The translations under genes and the position numbers were made by a program. The notes under the pieces are model-generated. The model worked only from the letters and a program-made list of their open reading frames with translations. It searched no databases and was not told the origin of the DNA. Below are positions 11,868 through 23,874 of a stretch of 64,000 nucleotides of DNA, piece by piece. Origin of the DNA: Forficula auricularia (taxonomy: Eukaryota; Arthropoda; Insecta; Dermaptera; Forficulidae); the NCBI GenBank assembly GCA_024734495.1, contig JALMQS010000089.1, forward strand, positions 7,266,420 through 7,330,419, given 5' to 3'. Within the stretch, counting starts at the first letter, position 1. Each line of letters starts with the position of its first letter.

Positions 11868-12885
11868 AATAATGATCGATTCTCATTTAATAGTCGAGGA
11901 ATAACCATTCTACATTGGATCTTTGACATTTCGGTTATTATTAGTAACCATTGCTGTAGACATGGAGGAATCGACTTAAAATCAAAAATAGCCATCGATT
12001 CTCATATAATACTCGAGGAATAACAATTTTACATTAGATTTTTGACGCTTCGATTATTATTGGTAACCATTGCTGAAGACATGGAGGAAACGGCTTAAAA
12101 TCAAAAATAACGATCAATTCTTATCTAATACTAGAGGAATAACTTTATTGCATTCCATTTTTGATGTTTTGACTATTAATGGCAACCTCTACTGAAAACG
12201 TGGAAGAATCGACTTAAAATCAAAAAGACTAAATTCTTTTATGGCAAACAACTCAAACTTGAGTTGCTATTTTTGATTTTATGTCGATTCCTCTATGTCT
12301 TCAGCAATGGTTACCAATAAAAACCGAAACGTCAAAAATTCAGAATAGTTATTCCTCAAGTACTAGATGAGAATCAATCGCTATTTTTGATTTTAAATCG
12401 ATTCCTCTATCTCTTCAGCAATGGTTACCAATAAAAACCGAAACGTCAAAAATCCAATATAGAATGGTTATTCTTCAAGTACTAGATGAGAATCAATAGT
12501 TGTTTTTGATTTTAAATCGATTCCTCTATGTCTTCATGGTTACAAATAAAAACCGAAACGTCAAAATTCCAATATAGAATGGTTATTCTTCAAGTACTAG
12601 ATGAGAATCAATCGTTATTTTTGATTTTAACTCGATTTCTCTATGTCTTCAGAAATGGTTACCAGTAAAAACCGAAACGCCAAAAATCCAATATAGAATG
12701 GTTATTCCTCAAGTACTAGATGAGAATCAATAGCTGTATTTGATTTTAAATCGATTCCTCTATGTCTTCAGCAATGGTTACAAATAAAAACCGAAACGTC
12801 AAACTTCCAATATAGAATGGTTATTCCTCAAGTACTAGATGAGAATCAATCGCTATTTTTGATTTTTACTCGATTCCTCCATGCC
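11868..12885. mobile_element. Foldback (FB-like) element with tandem-repeat arms
   Basis: Three units of about 119 bp (anchors near 11929, 12049 and 12168) run in one direction. Five or more units of about 114-119 bp (anchors near 12326, 12440, 12555, 12674 and 12793) follow as their reverse complement. Each right-arm unit reads TTCAGCAATGGTTACC and then AAAACCGAAACGTC. Arms built of tandem repeats around a short loop are the layout of Drosophila FB elements. No transposase is present. Confidence 0.85.
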
Positions 12886-13259
12886 TTGAGAAATGGTAAC
12901 GGATAAGAAAACAACGCGGTTGCTATGGTTACTTATAAAATTTCCTCCCAAATTTTTACCATTTCACAGCGAGAAGCCTAACCATTCTTACTTAAGTTAG
13001 GTTAAATGAGCTATCTTAAAACGATCAAATGAATAAATTTTAAAAGAATTTAAAATAAAAAATTAAAAAAGTACTATTTGCTCTAGAACTCTAGAGTAAA
13101 GTACTTTAAAATATGGTTTTACTAAAAACTTTATTTAACCTTTTTTATGGTCCCCAAAGTACTTAATTAGGATATTAAATTTCATCAAAATTGGTTAAGT
13201 CATTTTCAAGATATTTAGAAAAAACTAAAAAAGTACTGAAATAAAGTACTAATGTTTGT

Positions 13260-13636
13260 GGACCGATATATACCAAAAACTAATCAGCGCTTCATTTTGT
13301 TAAACTAATGGTAGGTTTTCAATTTCATTTCAATCGGCGTAAAGGTGTGGAAAAAATCGTGGACGAAAAAAACGATAACACACATCCATCCATCCATCCA
13401 TCCATCCCCACGCACTTCCAAAAAAAATGGCACTTTTTGGCCTCTCGACGAGATTCCAGGTAATTTTTGGCAAAACCGTCACGTTCTAAAATTCAATCTC
13501 ATTGAATACTTCAATTTGTGACCTTAATTGAGTCTATGGGTTCCGTAGTCTTTACCTGAGGACCCTTTGAAGTCGCGCTTGCCGCGAGAGCGATTACAAT
13601 ACTTTCTCCCATGCTTCGCATTGGATAAAGTAAAAA
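13260..13636 (-). repeat. Diverged relative of repeat family A
   Basis: The order of phrases follows family A: a block about rows of ACACATCCATCC, then a GATTACAATACTTT end and a TAAAGTAA terminus. The sequence is strongly diverged, with ends reading CCCATGCTTCGCATTGG. It contains a (CATC)n microsatellite at about 13381-13407. Confidence 0.5.
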
Positions 13637-16549
13637 AGATCCTTTATTTCGCTTGTACAATGCGAGAAGATTTTAAAATATATATCTCAAAATAAATTAT
13701 AATATAAATATTTCTAAATATTTCATTATTCTCTTTAATGAAAATATTTAAATATGAATGAAGGAATCTCAGCATTCAGAATTTATTAATCTTGAAAAAT
13801 TCAAATCATTTGTGTAACGAATCGAATAAGCAATAAAATTAATTATTTTATAGAAATAAATGAATAAAATAAATATCTCAAGAAGATTGTAAGTGAAATT
13901 TTATATAAGTAAATAAGGTTTTCCTTTGAGTGATTTCTTATTTAAATTTTTATCGTATTTGCATTAAGGTCAAGATGGAAAAAATTAAAGGGACAAATCA
14001 TTTTATATATGGTTAAAATGCAACATACAACTTGAATTTAAAAGGAAATAAATATTTAGTCATCAGATACTGTTAGAAAGAAAATGTAGTCTTTTCTCTT
14101 TAAATTGAATATTTAAGATGATTTTCAAAAGATTACAACTATATAATTTAATTTAATTAAGAGTTGATTAAACTACTAAGTAGATTTCACATCATTTATA
14201 TGTTTAATCAACTCTTATTTAAAATGTTCCACCTAGAATCGACACCAAGTTCCTTAAAAATTGTTAATTTAATTAAATAATTAACATTTTTAAAGCGAAT
14301 ATTCAAAGCATTGGATTGAAATCTTAGGTAAACAGACATAAAATCAAATTATTCAAACTGTAAAAACTTTTTTATTTATATCATGTTAAGAATTTGTGGA
14401 ATTGAAGGTTGAAAGGTTTAGAGAACACATGGAAAATCATTGTTTAAAAGACTAAATAGAGAAAAATAAAGTCAGATTTAAGTTCAAAAGGCTGTTTATT
14501 AGATAGTGAATCAAATTTGTATTAGTTAACCTCAGTTATTTTGATTATATGATCTTCAAGGTTAGGAGATATCCCTAACATAATTTCTTATGTATTATAC
14601 TCCTCTCGCTTGCGTCATTGTCATGGCCAATTTTTACTTTCACTTATAACTAGAGGTAACTGTGTGTGTATTTTTATCTATAAAATATCTAATCAAGTAT
14701 TGTGATGGGCTAAATAATTAATCTGTACGTTATTAATCTAAGAAAAAAACTGTAAAGTGCCTTTAAATTAAATTTGAAACTTAATCTGTAGATGCTGCAG
14801 TAAGGTATTGGTTCAAATCGAACTGTCCAAATTTTTTTTTAAATTTTCAACCATTTTCTTAAAAATTGCTCCCTCCTGTTTCTTTTTAATTCGCAATATC
14901 TTGTAGTTTAGATTAGATTTCCAATTGTGTCCCTTTTAATCAATAAATAAATTTGAGGAAAAAGTTTAAATAAATGAAAAATGAGATTTGGTAATGTATT
15001 TTGTCTGTCAAGGTTTTGAACTGGAAAGTTGAACCTTGCTATAGAGGTGAAGTTAATTAATACAAACTGCTTGTACAAATTTCACATCATTATATACAAG
15101 CTATTTTTATTGATAATAAATTATCATTGTCATTTATTCTAGAAATTAATTAATCACCATATTTTATATGCAGATTACAGTTGAATATAATAAGTATATA
15201 GGAATTGATTGTAATGTTTATACCTATATATATGTAGTATACATAGGTACTATAAAAATTAATAATGTTAATCATTTGAAGTCTTTAGTAATATATTAAT
15301 TTTGCATAAAAATATAAATTTTAATACAATAGATGTTCATTCAAACTCGATTTTTTTCAACAAAAAAAATGACTTCCTTTTTGAACCGGAAGTTCCAAAG
15401 CTAAAAAATCTAATCGCTTATTTGTTTTTAAAATAAAAACATCTTGGAATCAGAACGAACTTTGTACAACTATCGTAGATATCGGATTCTAGATAGAAAA
15501 AAAATAATGATTGAAAAAACAAAGAGCATATTTATTTAAATAAATTAAAGAAGCGTTTAATCCTTTCTTTAACTTATGAAGGATGTTAAACGCTGTTTTA
15601 ATATATATTAATAAGCTGGGAGAGGTCTTAACGGGGTATCCCTGAAACTAAGGCAAACTCTGTGCCCCGGGTTGCCGATAAACAGGGGCTTAAAAGGAGG
15701 AACTTTTTATTCCTAAAAGTACGGTATAAATAAATGTACTAATATAGTTTTGGAGATGGGTCCCAGGCTCTTGAACCGTCTTTGTATGAATATAGAATGA
15801 ATGAATGAATGAATGTACTAATATAGTAAATAATAAAGATGTTTAAGGTTTTATAATTTCTATTTGATTCAGTGAATGAAGAAACAAGATTTTAAAATAA
15901 TTCGTATTCGCTTAATTTAAACCCAAATATATTTAAATTTTACTTAAATATATCAATTGAGATCAATGATTCAAATAACAAAAAAAAAAAAAAATGAAAA
16001 AAGTTTTAAAATATACGAAATAAAATAATGAGCCTATTTTCAATAAATGGAGATTAAATATTAATTTAATAAATAATTCATTTCTAAAGATTCTAATCCG
16101 TTTTATGGACATGGTTTGTAAATCCAATTGAGCTTCCAATAGACAATTCTTGAACATTTAATTATAGTCAGACACGCTAACCGATAGGCGCAACACCAGG
16201 GGTAGTGTCATAAAGGTAATTCAACAGTTTTTGTATTCATTCTACTTTAAAAAAAAAATTTCAAAATCATTTTATTAGATATATATCTATATCTTTTAAA
16301 AATATCGGTTTGTTGTTGAATAGAAATACAATATAAATAAAACGATTGTGGAATATATTGTTTTTCCGATTATATTATTCCTTATGTAAATTTAGGAAAA
16401 CAATTAATTATATTTCAACAAGTGGAGATATACTCAAAAGATTGCCAACATATGGTACAAATATTAATTCAATTTAAAACATTTGAATCAGTGGATGGAC
16501 CATCAAAGTCATCAATGTATGTCTGGATCTTCATTTAGTAAAGCACTCT
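13637..16549. other. AT-rich non-coding stretch with small palindromes
   Basis: No gene recognised. An imperfect palindrome around 14155-14220 has AAGAGTTGATTAAAC against GTTTAATCAACTCTT. A moderately GC-rich patch at 15620-15790 ends in (GAAT)n at about 15794-15815, reminiscent of a retroposon tail. Confidence 0.4.
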
Positions 16550-16552
16550 TTA

Positions 16553-16891
16553 AGCGGCCCCTAGACGATCATTCTAACTGTCAGTCTTGTCTAGGGTAGT
16601 ACTGTAGGGGTAGGGTTGATGGACTGATGAACGAGATTGACGAATTTTCAGAAATCATAGCTTCAATCATGTAAAAAGGAGGGAGATTGACAGTCTGAAT
16701 GAAGCGTGTAATGGTATCGTCATTCTTTTCATCAGGCTTCGCGGTTTCTCACTGTAGAATGAGTCAAAAAAAAACTTCAATCTGACTGTCAGTCGGAATG
16801 ATCGTGTAGGGTTATGCATGATTGAACTAACGAATGACAGTCGGATTGATTCAATCTGACTGACAGTCAGAATGATCGTGTAGGGGCCGCT
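16553..16891. mobile_element. PIF/Harbinger-like MITE with TTA target duplication
   Basis: Ends are AGCGGCCCCTAGACGATCAT on the left and ATGATCGTGTAGGGGCCGCT on the right, near-perfect inverted repeats that extend into ACTGTCAG. They are flanked by TTA at 16550-16552 and 16892-16894. A 3-bp TTA duplication is typical of PIF/Harbinger. The 339-bp interior has more copies of the TCTGACTGTCAG phrase and no coding frame. Confidence 0.85.
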
Positions 16892-16969
16892 TTAGAATTA
16901 GTAGTTTTTCTTAGGGGGGGGTTTATAATCTTGGTGCTGGACTTTCTTACATTTAATCGCATTGAAAAA

Positions 16970-17556
16970 AAATAAGCTGACGTGTCCTGGTGTAGCCATC
17001 AACTTGACTTTACCATACAGCCTGGCCCCTCACTTATATTTAATATTTAATAAAATTATTTATAATCATGTAGGGAAAGGGGGTTAGTTTTTGCATTTTT
17101 AGACTTCTGGGATCCCACTGATTATGTATACAAAATTTGGTTGAGTTTGCCCAAATGGCCTAGATTTTTAATTTTTAACCCCCCTTAATTTTGGGTCGAT
17201 ATGCACCAAAATCTAATCAGCTCTTAATCTCAATGGACCAAAACTACGTGTGAAATTTGGTTTCGATATTCACACTAGTTTTTGAGATAGCTCGTCCACA
17301 AAAATTTGGTAACGCACAGACTAACTAACTGACAGACTAACAGGCATTTTGACAAAACAATTATTGTCTTGAAAAATATAATTTTTTCGATGTTCACTTA
17401 TTAGAGCTTTTTTGTAGAGCGAAATGCCATGGTTTCGCTCAATTTTTTTAATCAAAATAGTTTCAGACGTTTTTGAGATATTTCGAAAAAAAGAAGGAAA
17501 AAACACTTTTTCCATGCACGATTACAATACTTGACCATACCCTGTATGGTAAAGTA
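16970..17556 (-). repeat. Dispersed repeat family A copy
   Basis: Same orientation and layout as the 1056-1616 copy, including the CATACCCTGTATGGTAAAGT end and the ATTTGGTAACGC segment. It is shortened by a few small gaps. Confidence 0.75.
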
Positions 17557-18182
17557 AAAAAATTATTTGAGAATTCCGAGTATATATTTATACATAACGA
17601 GAAAAAATTATCTATCCTTACTTAGACGTCAACCTATATTAATCCTGGTTTCCGGTATACCTTTTTAAGTATAAATTACTTTTTTTTTCATTTTTCACTA
17701 CCTTTCAAAACAAAAACTACGTATCCAATATTTTTAATTAAACTATCGAGTTATATTAAAAAATTTATAAACTGACATCCTATTATCTAATTATTAATCC
17801 TTTTATCGATGATATTACTAATCTATTTTGATTGAAAAGAATTTAATAATGATTCATTAATCGCCTTAGATCCGATTTTGACATCAGCTCACGTGTATTT
17901 TATCGTCATTGATAAAGATTTTTTTATAATAATTAGAATCTAACTGTACATGCAGCTAATAAGTAATCTTATATTTAAAATTTACACAGTTTCAATCAAT
18001 AATTTTACATAATAATTGATTTGTTTTTAATTTTGTTTGCGATAAAGGTAAAAATTAAATTTTAGGTTAAAAATAAAATTTTCTTTTATTCAACTAATAA
18101 AAATTAAATATTTACCAGAAAAAAGGAGAAAATGTATTAAAGAATAGTTAAAAAAAAAAGAGAAAACATTATTTTCACTCAC
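17557..18182. other. Start of the first intron of the AMFR-type gene
   Basis: AT-rich, with no second exon recognised. The intron would run leftwards from the donor at 18182. Confidence 0.5.
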
Positions 18183-18455
18183 CCAAATGCACAACGGTTC
18201 ATGAATCATGAAGCTAAAAATTTCCGCCACATGATTTCCACCTGCTCTGATCCATCCAAGAAGAGGTTTTATGTTGTTCGGGTTTGGTGTTGTTGTTGTT
18301 GACGAGACCAGGGCAAGTTCTTGACCAGGTCGGATTCCGACGCAGTTGATAGTTTGTACCGCATAATAAACGGATGCGCCAAGTAGGGCGACACTTAACG
18401 CGGTATAAGCCCTTAAACTGGGCAAAGGCAATCGGTCGAGTTCAATTACCGGCAT
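18183..18455 (-). CDS. AMFR: AMFR/gp78-type E3 ubiquitin ligase, first coding exon only
   Basis: The exon encodes 91 residues and starts MPVIELDRLPLPSLRAYTAL, followed by a first membrane segment at about residues 13-34 (YTALSVALLGASVYYAVQ). Then come a low-complexity STTTTPNPNN stretch and the block VAEIFSFMIHEPLCIW that leads into membrane segment 2. Order and spacing match the N terminus of AMFR (gp78), a multi-pass ER RING ligase acting in ER-associated degradation. The exon ends TGG then GTGAGT, a good donor in phase 0. An upstream in-frame ATG at 18504-18506 exists, but the conserved family start is the later one. A pyrimidine tract with CAG ending at 18522 suggests an upstream 5' UTR exon. 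The membrane bundle, RING, CUE and VCP-binding parts are not seen in the window and would lie at lower coordinates or beyond position 1. Homology is recognised from memory of the family; the alternative is another protein sharing this N-terminal domain. Confidence 0.82.
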
Positions 18456-18816
18456 GATAAAATAACACAAATCGCCTCTTGGGATGAGGCATTCCAAATT
18501 CACCAAAAATCACAGCAAAGTCTGAAAAAAAAGAAAATTAAAAATAATTAGTAAACATTTATTTTTTTTAGAGAGAGGAAATAAATCCTATTGAAAATAT
18601 TTTGTTTTGACGAGAGTAGCAGAGTTGAATCATAAAGAGAAATCAATAAGGTTGTCCTCTGCTTGATTCAAATAAGCATGTATGGTACATATTATATACC
18701 AAATATAAATATGTATATAATTAATATAAAGATTTAAGTATATTTTTTTCAATTTCTTAGATGGAATTTTTTCAAAAATCAACCCAGGTTAGGTAAATAA
18801 CCATTATAATATTGAG

Positions 18817-18953
18817 AAATGAATTTAATTTTATTTAGGAACGAATCTATGATCTTAGTACGTAGTAGGACGAACCCTCTGATGTGCAATGTAAAAATAT
18901 TTCTACTAAGATCTTAGATTCGTTCTTAAATAAAATTAAATTCATTTCTCAAT
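18817..18953. repeat. Long palindrome
   Basis: Arms of about 55 bp: TTGAGAAATGAATTTAATTT on the left pairs with AAATTAAATTCATTTCTCAA on the right, around a loop of about 40 bp. It sits upstream of the AMFR-type first coding exon. Confidence 0.8.
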
Positions 18954-18974
18954 AAATATGTATGTTGTATGTAT

Positions 18975-19189
18975 ATAATTTATTTGTTTGAAACTATAGT
19001 TTCGAAGGTTTGACCATCATCCTCAGCAGTCTTTTTAATTAGAAAATTTTATCTGTTATTTCTCATGGGGGTCAATTACTCTGAATTTTCTATATCCAAT
19101 CGGGTAATTGACACCATGAGAAATAACAGATAAAATATTTCTAATTAAAAATACTGATGATGAAGAATAAACCTTCGAAACTCAAACAG

Positions 19190-19200
<11 letters not shown>
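18975..19200. repeat. Foldback element carrying the hammerhead-like motif
   Basis: The arms pair about TTTTATCTGTTATTTCTCATG around 19055 with its complement around 19110-19135. The right arm holds CTGATGA at 19154-19160, one T, GAAG/CTTC stem and GAAAC at 19077-equivalent position 19177-19181. The left arm holds a diverged inverse copy at about 19000-19030. A (TA)n tract follows to 19222. Confidence 0.75.
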
Positions 19201-19221
<21 letters not shown>

Positions 19222-19222
19222 C

Positions 19223-20782
19223 AAGCAGAGGGCAAACTTATTGATTTCTATTTAAAAATAAATCGTGTCTAGAAACTGTATCGCAAGAAAAAGTGATCAT
19301 GTTTTTGTTGATCATAAAATATAAGTATCTATAGAAATATTGGTTATTGGCAAACAGAAACAAAATTTTTTTATAAATGTTTATAATTATCGAGTAGATT
19401 TCTATGCAATTAGATATTTTTCTTGCTAACTTTCATTAAAATTTAGATGAAGTATTTTTACGAATCATACCCCCTGAAAGACATTATGCTTAAAATTTTA
19501 TTTTGCATATTTTTGCATATTTGGACGTTATTGCATATTTTTGGATATTTAGCCATTTTTCATACATATAATATATTTAAAGAATAACATGTGTAGGTAT
19601 AATGAACACGTGTATAATTAATTTACACTGGGATGAATTAAAAAAAATTATAAATAAATGACTAGAATAATTATTTTTTAATTATCCTGACAGTGACTAT
19701 GAGCATTTCATATTTTAATATTTGCATTAAACTATACTAATATAGTCTTATATAACATCTAGTGGCATCTCGCGTGAGAGAATTAAATAGATAGTTTCGC
19801 GTCCAGATCAACCTCCTTTAATAAAAGTTTTATTTATATCTCCTGTAATATTTCGATGTTTAACTCTACATTTTCAGGGGGGGGAATTGACCCCCTAATC
19901 CCCTCGCTGTCTAAAGCCGTGATATATTTAAAAGTATATGTATTTATTTATATATTAATCTATATAAGAAAGACTATATACATCCAATTTTCATTTTACA
20001 CGGAACTCAAATTACATAGTTTCGCTTTGCACGGATTTTTGTGGAACGTACATCTATCTACTTTGTAAATCGAAGGAAAGATAAATATAAAAACTCCTTG
20101 ATTTTTTCTTATAAGTTTATTTAATTTAATAATAAATATTTTAAATTTTAAAAAATACGGAACCTTAAAAAAGATTTGGTTTGAGGAAAATATCTACTGA
20201 AAATCAAGAAGAAAAATGAATTCTTTTTTATACAAAAATATATTGGGAACCTATAAACAATTTATTCTCATTAAATTTTCATTTTCTCGAGTATGGTGAT
20301 AATCATTGAAATATTTTAAAATCATTAATCAACTGTTAATTAAAATTATATTTATTTTAAATATATATATATACTTTTTGTATGAACTTATTTGGTTTAA
20401 AGTAGTAAATTGAGAAATAGTAAAATGTTAAAGTTGAGAGCTAAAAATAATATAATATTTTTTTTTTTTTTTATAAATATGAATTCTAGTTATACACTTT
20501 TTTATATTTGCAATATTATTTATTACTTCCTTGTTTGATAGAATTAATTAAAAAATAATATGCAATAATTTTTTCTTTCGATTACGTAGGTGTGCTTAAC
20601 TTTAGTGATCATACGGGAACCATGCTTTCAAAATTTCAAGGCTGTTCGCAAGGTTATAGTTTAAAAATAGAAAACATAATGCTTTATGATCTGGAAGGTG
20701 TATTAGAGTTAGAACGACCATGGGAAAATTTTATTAAAATTAATTAAAATTTTCTTGAATTATCAAGACATTACCTATGCTT
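19223..20782. other. AT-rich non-coding stretch
   Basis: No gene recognised. At 19755-19785 the phrase TAGTGGCATCTCGCGTGAGA resembles the CATCTCTTGAG motif of the 57-63 kb region. Confidence 0.4.
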
Positions 20783-21606
20783 ATAGTAACTTGGGTATCT
20801 CGAATGTTGTTAATTCGGATTTAGCGCTAATTATTCGAATTTTTAAGTTGGTCCGTAAAATTTACTTCAAAAATAATATAAAAAGAAACATAGATAATTT
20901 GAATTTTTTTTTTTTGTTAATTCGAAGATTTCATCGACAAATTGGCATTAAGAATTTAAAAATATACACTGTGATTGGAAGAAAATTACATATGTAAGTA
21001 TATATTTTATTTTAAACAAAAAAAAATAAATAAATAAAATTAAGTTTTAGTTGAGAGGCACCTTAAAAAAGAACCAGACTCTTCTCGTCGAAATTAAGCC
21101 CTAATCACAGTCAGTAACAAGTAGTGCTGTTTAGTAAGGTCGGGACACCTGTGTTATCGTGTGTAAATCCATTTAAATTTAGTTGCTGTTTTATGAAATT
21201 AGTTCCGTAAATATGTCTAAACCACGTGTTCAATATAAAACTTTGACTATAGCCGAAAAAGTGGCTGTAATTCAAGAAGTGGACTAAGGATTATGGAAAA
21301 AATCTGTGATAGCGAAATATGGATCGCGCCAAAGACACTATCGACGTAATTAAAAAAATAAACAAAAAATATTAGAATCTTTTGGTCCACATGGGAGCGA
21401 AAGAAAAAGGATCAGGGGACCAGATAATCCAGATATTTCTGTATCTAAACATGTATATATTTGAATAAAAAAAATAGGTAAGTATGGACTTGTGTTTTCT
21501 TAGATTCTACCCCTGAATTCATGTTACATATTTTTCTTAATTCGAATTTTGAATAATTAGAACTTTTCTGGTAGTCCCCTGAGCCTCGAGATACCCAAGT
21601 TCCAGA
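20783..21606 (+). mobile_element. Tigger/pogo-type transposon relic with terminal repeats
   Basis: The left end has ACTTGGGTATCTCGA and the right end has TCGAGATACCCAAGTTC. Both continue into a second paired block (CTAATTATTCGAATT against AATTCGAATTTTGAATAATT). Part of a pogo-type transposase lies between them. The exact TA-flanked limits are blurred by mutation. Confidence 0.75.
21214..21455 (+). pseudogene. Tigger-like transposase N terminus (CENP-B type HTH), broken
   Basis: The frame starts MSKPRVQYKTLTIAEKVAVI, the typical start of Tigger/pogo transposases. It is followed by a helix-turn-helix segment with a stop after IQEVD, a KKSVIAKYGS stretch and then a frame change to KNKQKILESFG and RGPDNPD. 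The DDE catalytic domain is absent, so the 820-bp element is an internal-deletion relic. Family members bind the transposon ends through this N-terminal domain. Confidence 0.85.
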
Positions 21607-22069
21607 TTATATGGTTTGTGAGTCCATCTCCTAGTGATTTTAAAACTTGAGTTATTCTAGTTACATTTATCTATCCATTGATCAACATTTAAAGACATGT
21701 AAAAAAGGTTCCAAAATCATGGGAGAATTGTAATAAATGTTTTGATTTCACTATGGGTAGTACAACCCTAGAGATAATCAGTTCGATCATCAAATTTAAA
21801 CGACAAAATAATGTTATATTATTATGTATTTTTTAGGTGAGTCGATCACATGGGGACTCCCTGAGTCCTGTGATATATTATAGCCGTCAAAGTTCCAGTA
21901 GTTTTGTTTACCGCTATACTATGATTGAAAATGGGGCTTGCGACCCTTGCTCTAATTATTATATATTATTGCCAATTAAGGGGATTGCTGATATAAAGTA
22001 GGTACATTTTTCCCGCGAAATCAAGAATGGTTTAGAGAATACCGAGGAGAATATTATATATATTAAAAC

Positions 22070-22865
22070 ATACCGGAAATTAGCTATTTAAACAAAATAA
22101 TGATGCAATATAAAATATAATATATCTATTAAAGTTAATAATAGCCAATGAAATTGAAAGCATAAATAAATTTGAATCAAATTTTTTCAATTATTTAAAA
22201 TTGAATAGAAATCTTATTGCACCTATTTATCAAATAATAATAATAATATATATTACAAAAGATATTTTGGATTATTTATTTCAACAAAATAATGATGCAA
22301 TAATGAAATATATATTGAATTTATGTTAGTTCTCATGTGAAGTTCGTTAGTAATGAAAATAACGAAGTTTTTCAATAATAGTTGGGTAGTGTATGAATAG
22401 ATCAATGTACCTATATATAACATAAAAATACTAGATAATAATAGATATTATTATCAAACCCATTGGGAATTATCCATTTAAATCAAATAACAATGAAATG
22501 TATATATTGAATTTTTTCGATGATTGTTATGTTAATAATAGAAATTTTACGATAGTTTTTCAACAATGGTTGCAAATTAAATTGAGAATTATCCATTTAA
22601 ATCAAATAACAATGAAATATATATTAAATTTTTGCGATGATTGTTGTGTTAATAATTGAAATTTAACGATAGTTTTTCAACAATGGTTGCAAATTAAATG
22701 AATAAATCATTAAATAATATTAATATATTATAAAACACTATTATCTATTAAATGAAATAATAATAATAAATAACTAATAATAAAATATATCATGAATTTT
22801 TGTGAAGTTCGATAATGAATGAAAATTTGAGGTGAATTTTTCAACAATTGAAATTCAAAAAATTA
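22070..22865. repeat. AT-rich tandem repeat, diverged copies
   Basis: Two clear adjacent copies of about 118 bp (about 22465-22580 and 22582-22700) share TTATCCATTTAAATCAAATA and TTTTTCAACAATGGTTGC. Weaker copies lie at about 22085, 22275 and 22740. An inverted fragment (AACGAACTTCACA block) lies at 24640-24728. Confidence 0.65.
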
Positions 22866-23870
22866 TAAAAAATATTTAATAATCTAAAAATAGAATATCA
22901 TACTCAATACCTATGTAGAAAAGTTTCCCTCTGGATAGTGAATAAATTCCCAACAGTGTATAGGGTAGGTTGGGTTTCAAGATTAATAAATTAATATAAA
23001 TTAAATAATTGAAGTATCTATTTAATGAGAAAATAGCTTTAATTTGTAGAATAAACAGAGATATTTATTACATTATTAATGATAAAATGTGGATTAAAGA
23101 AATAAGAGTAATTGGATATATTTTCGGGTTCACTTGAATTGTTTGTTTGGAAAAATTAAAAATAAATTTTAAAGTAAATGAAATGGAACAATTTCAGCGC
23201 AAAAATAATTTGTTTATTGTTAAATAAATGCAGTATTTTAGTCAATGTGAGGGAGAGGGGGAATTTGGTCCATTGCCAGACAACCCCTTCTAAGTGAAAC
23301 CTTCAAATGACCCAAGGATTTATATAAATATATTTTTATTCAGCTTAGAGAATTAAAAAAAAAAAAAATTGTATTTATATTTGGTTTGTAAGTAAAAAGA
23401 AAATATTAAAAAAAAATAATAATAATAAAGGGGATTATTTGATGTCATTTACCTTAAGGCGGTTTGATTTGGGTGTAAAGTAGAAAACAATTGTCAGCAA
23501 AAAGCCATAGAAGATTAATTGATAACTTGTCACATTGAAATTAAACCCGCACACGGAATAGACGTTTGATTGTTATTAGCCTGTGAGTTCTGTGAGTTGT
23601 GATGTTTCAAGAAGTCAAGCCTGAGTGGCTGGTTGCTGTCTAGGTAGCCGCTCGGTGCAGCGGAGCGAAGACATCCGAATTCTGACGGAGATTCCCGAGC
23701 GCCAGAGCGGCTGACCAAGCCCTTTCAAGTGCCGCGGGGGCCTTTCAAAAAAGCCGGCCAAGTGCGTGCGAGTCCGATTCGCAAACCGAGGGTCGCGTGC
23801 CTTAGCAAAGGTGACCATTTTTTCTTGAGACTTTCAAGGACACAAGATATTTTTCTTTTGTTTTACTCAT
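22866..23870. other. Non-coding stretch with a GC-rich block at 23620-23815
   Basis: The first part is AT-rich. The block at 23620-23815 is markedly GC-rich and allows short overlapping open frames on the minus strand that resemble nothing known. It could be a structured repeat end; no tRNA or rRNA was recognised. Confidence 0.4.
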
Positions 23871-23874
23871 TTAA

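Noticed and set aside
18456..18506. Upstream ATG extending the AMFR-type protein by 17 residues
   Set aside because: The conserved family start is at 18455; the extra residues match nothing and lie in the probable 5' leader.
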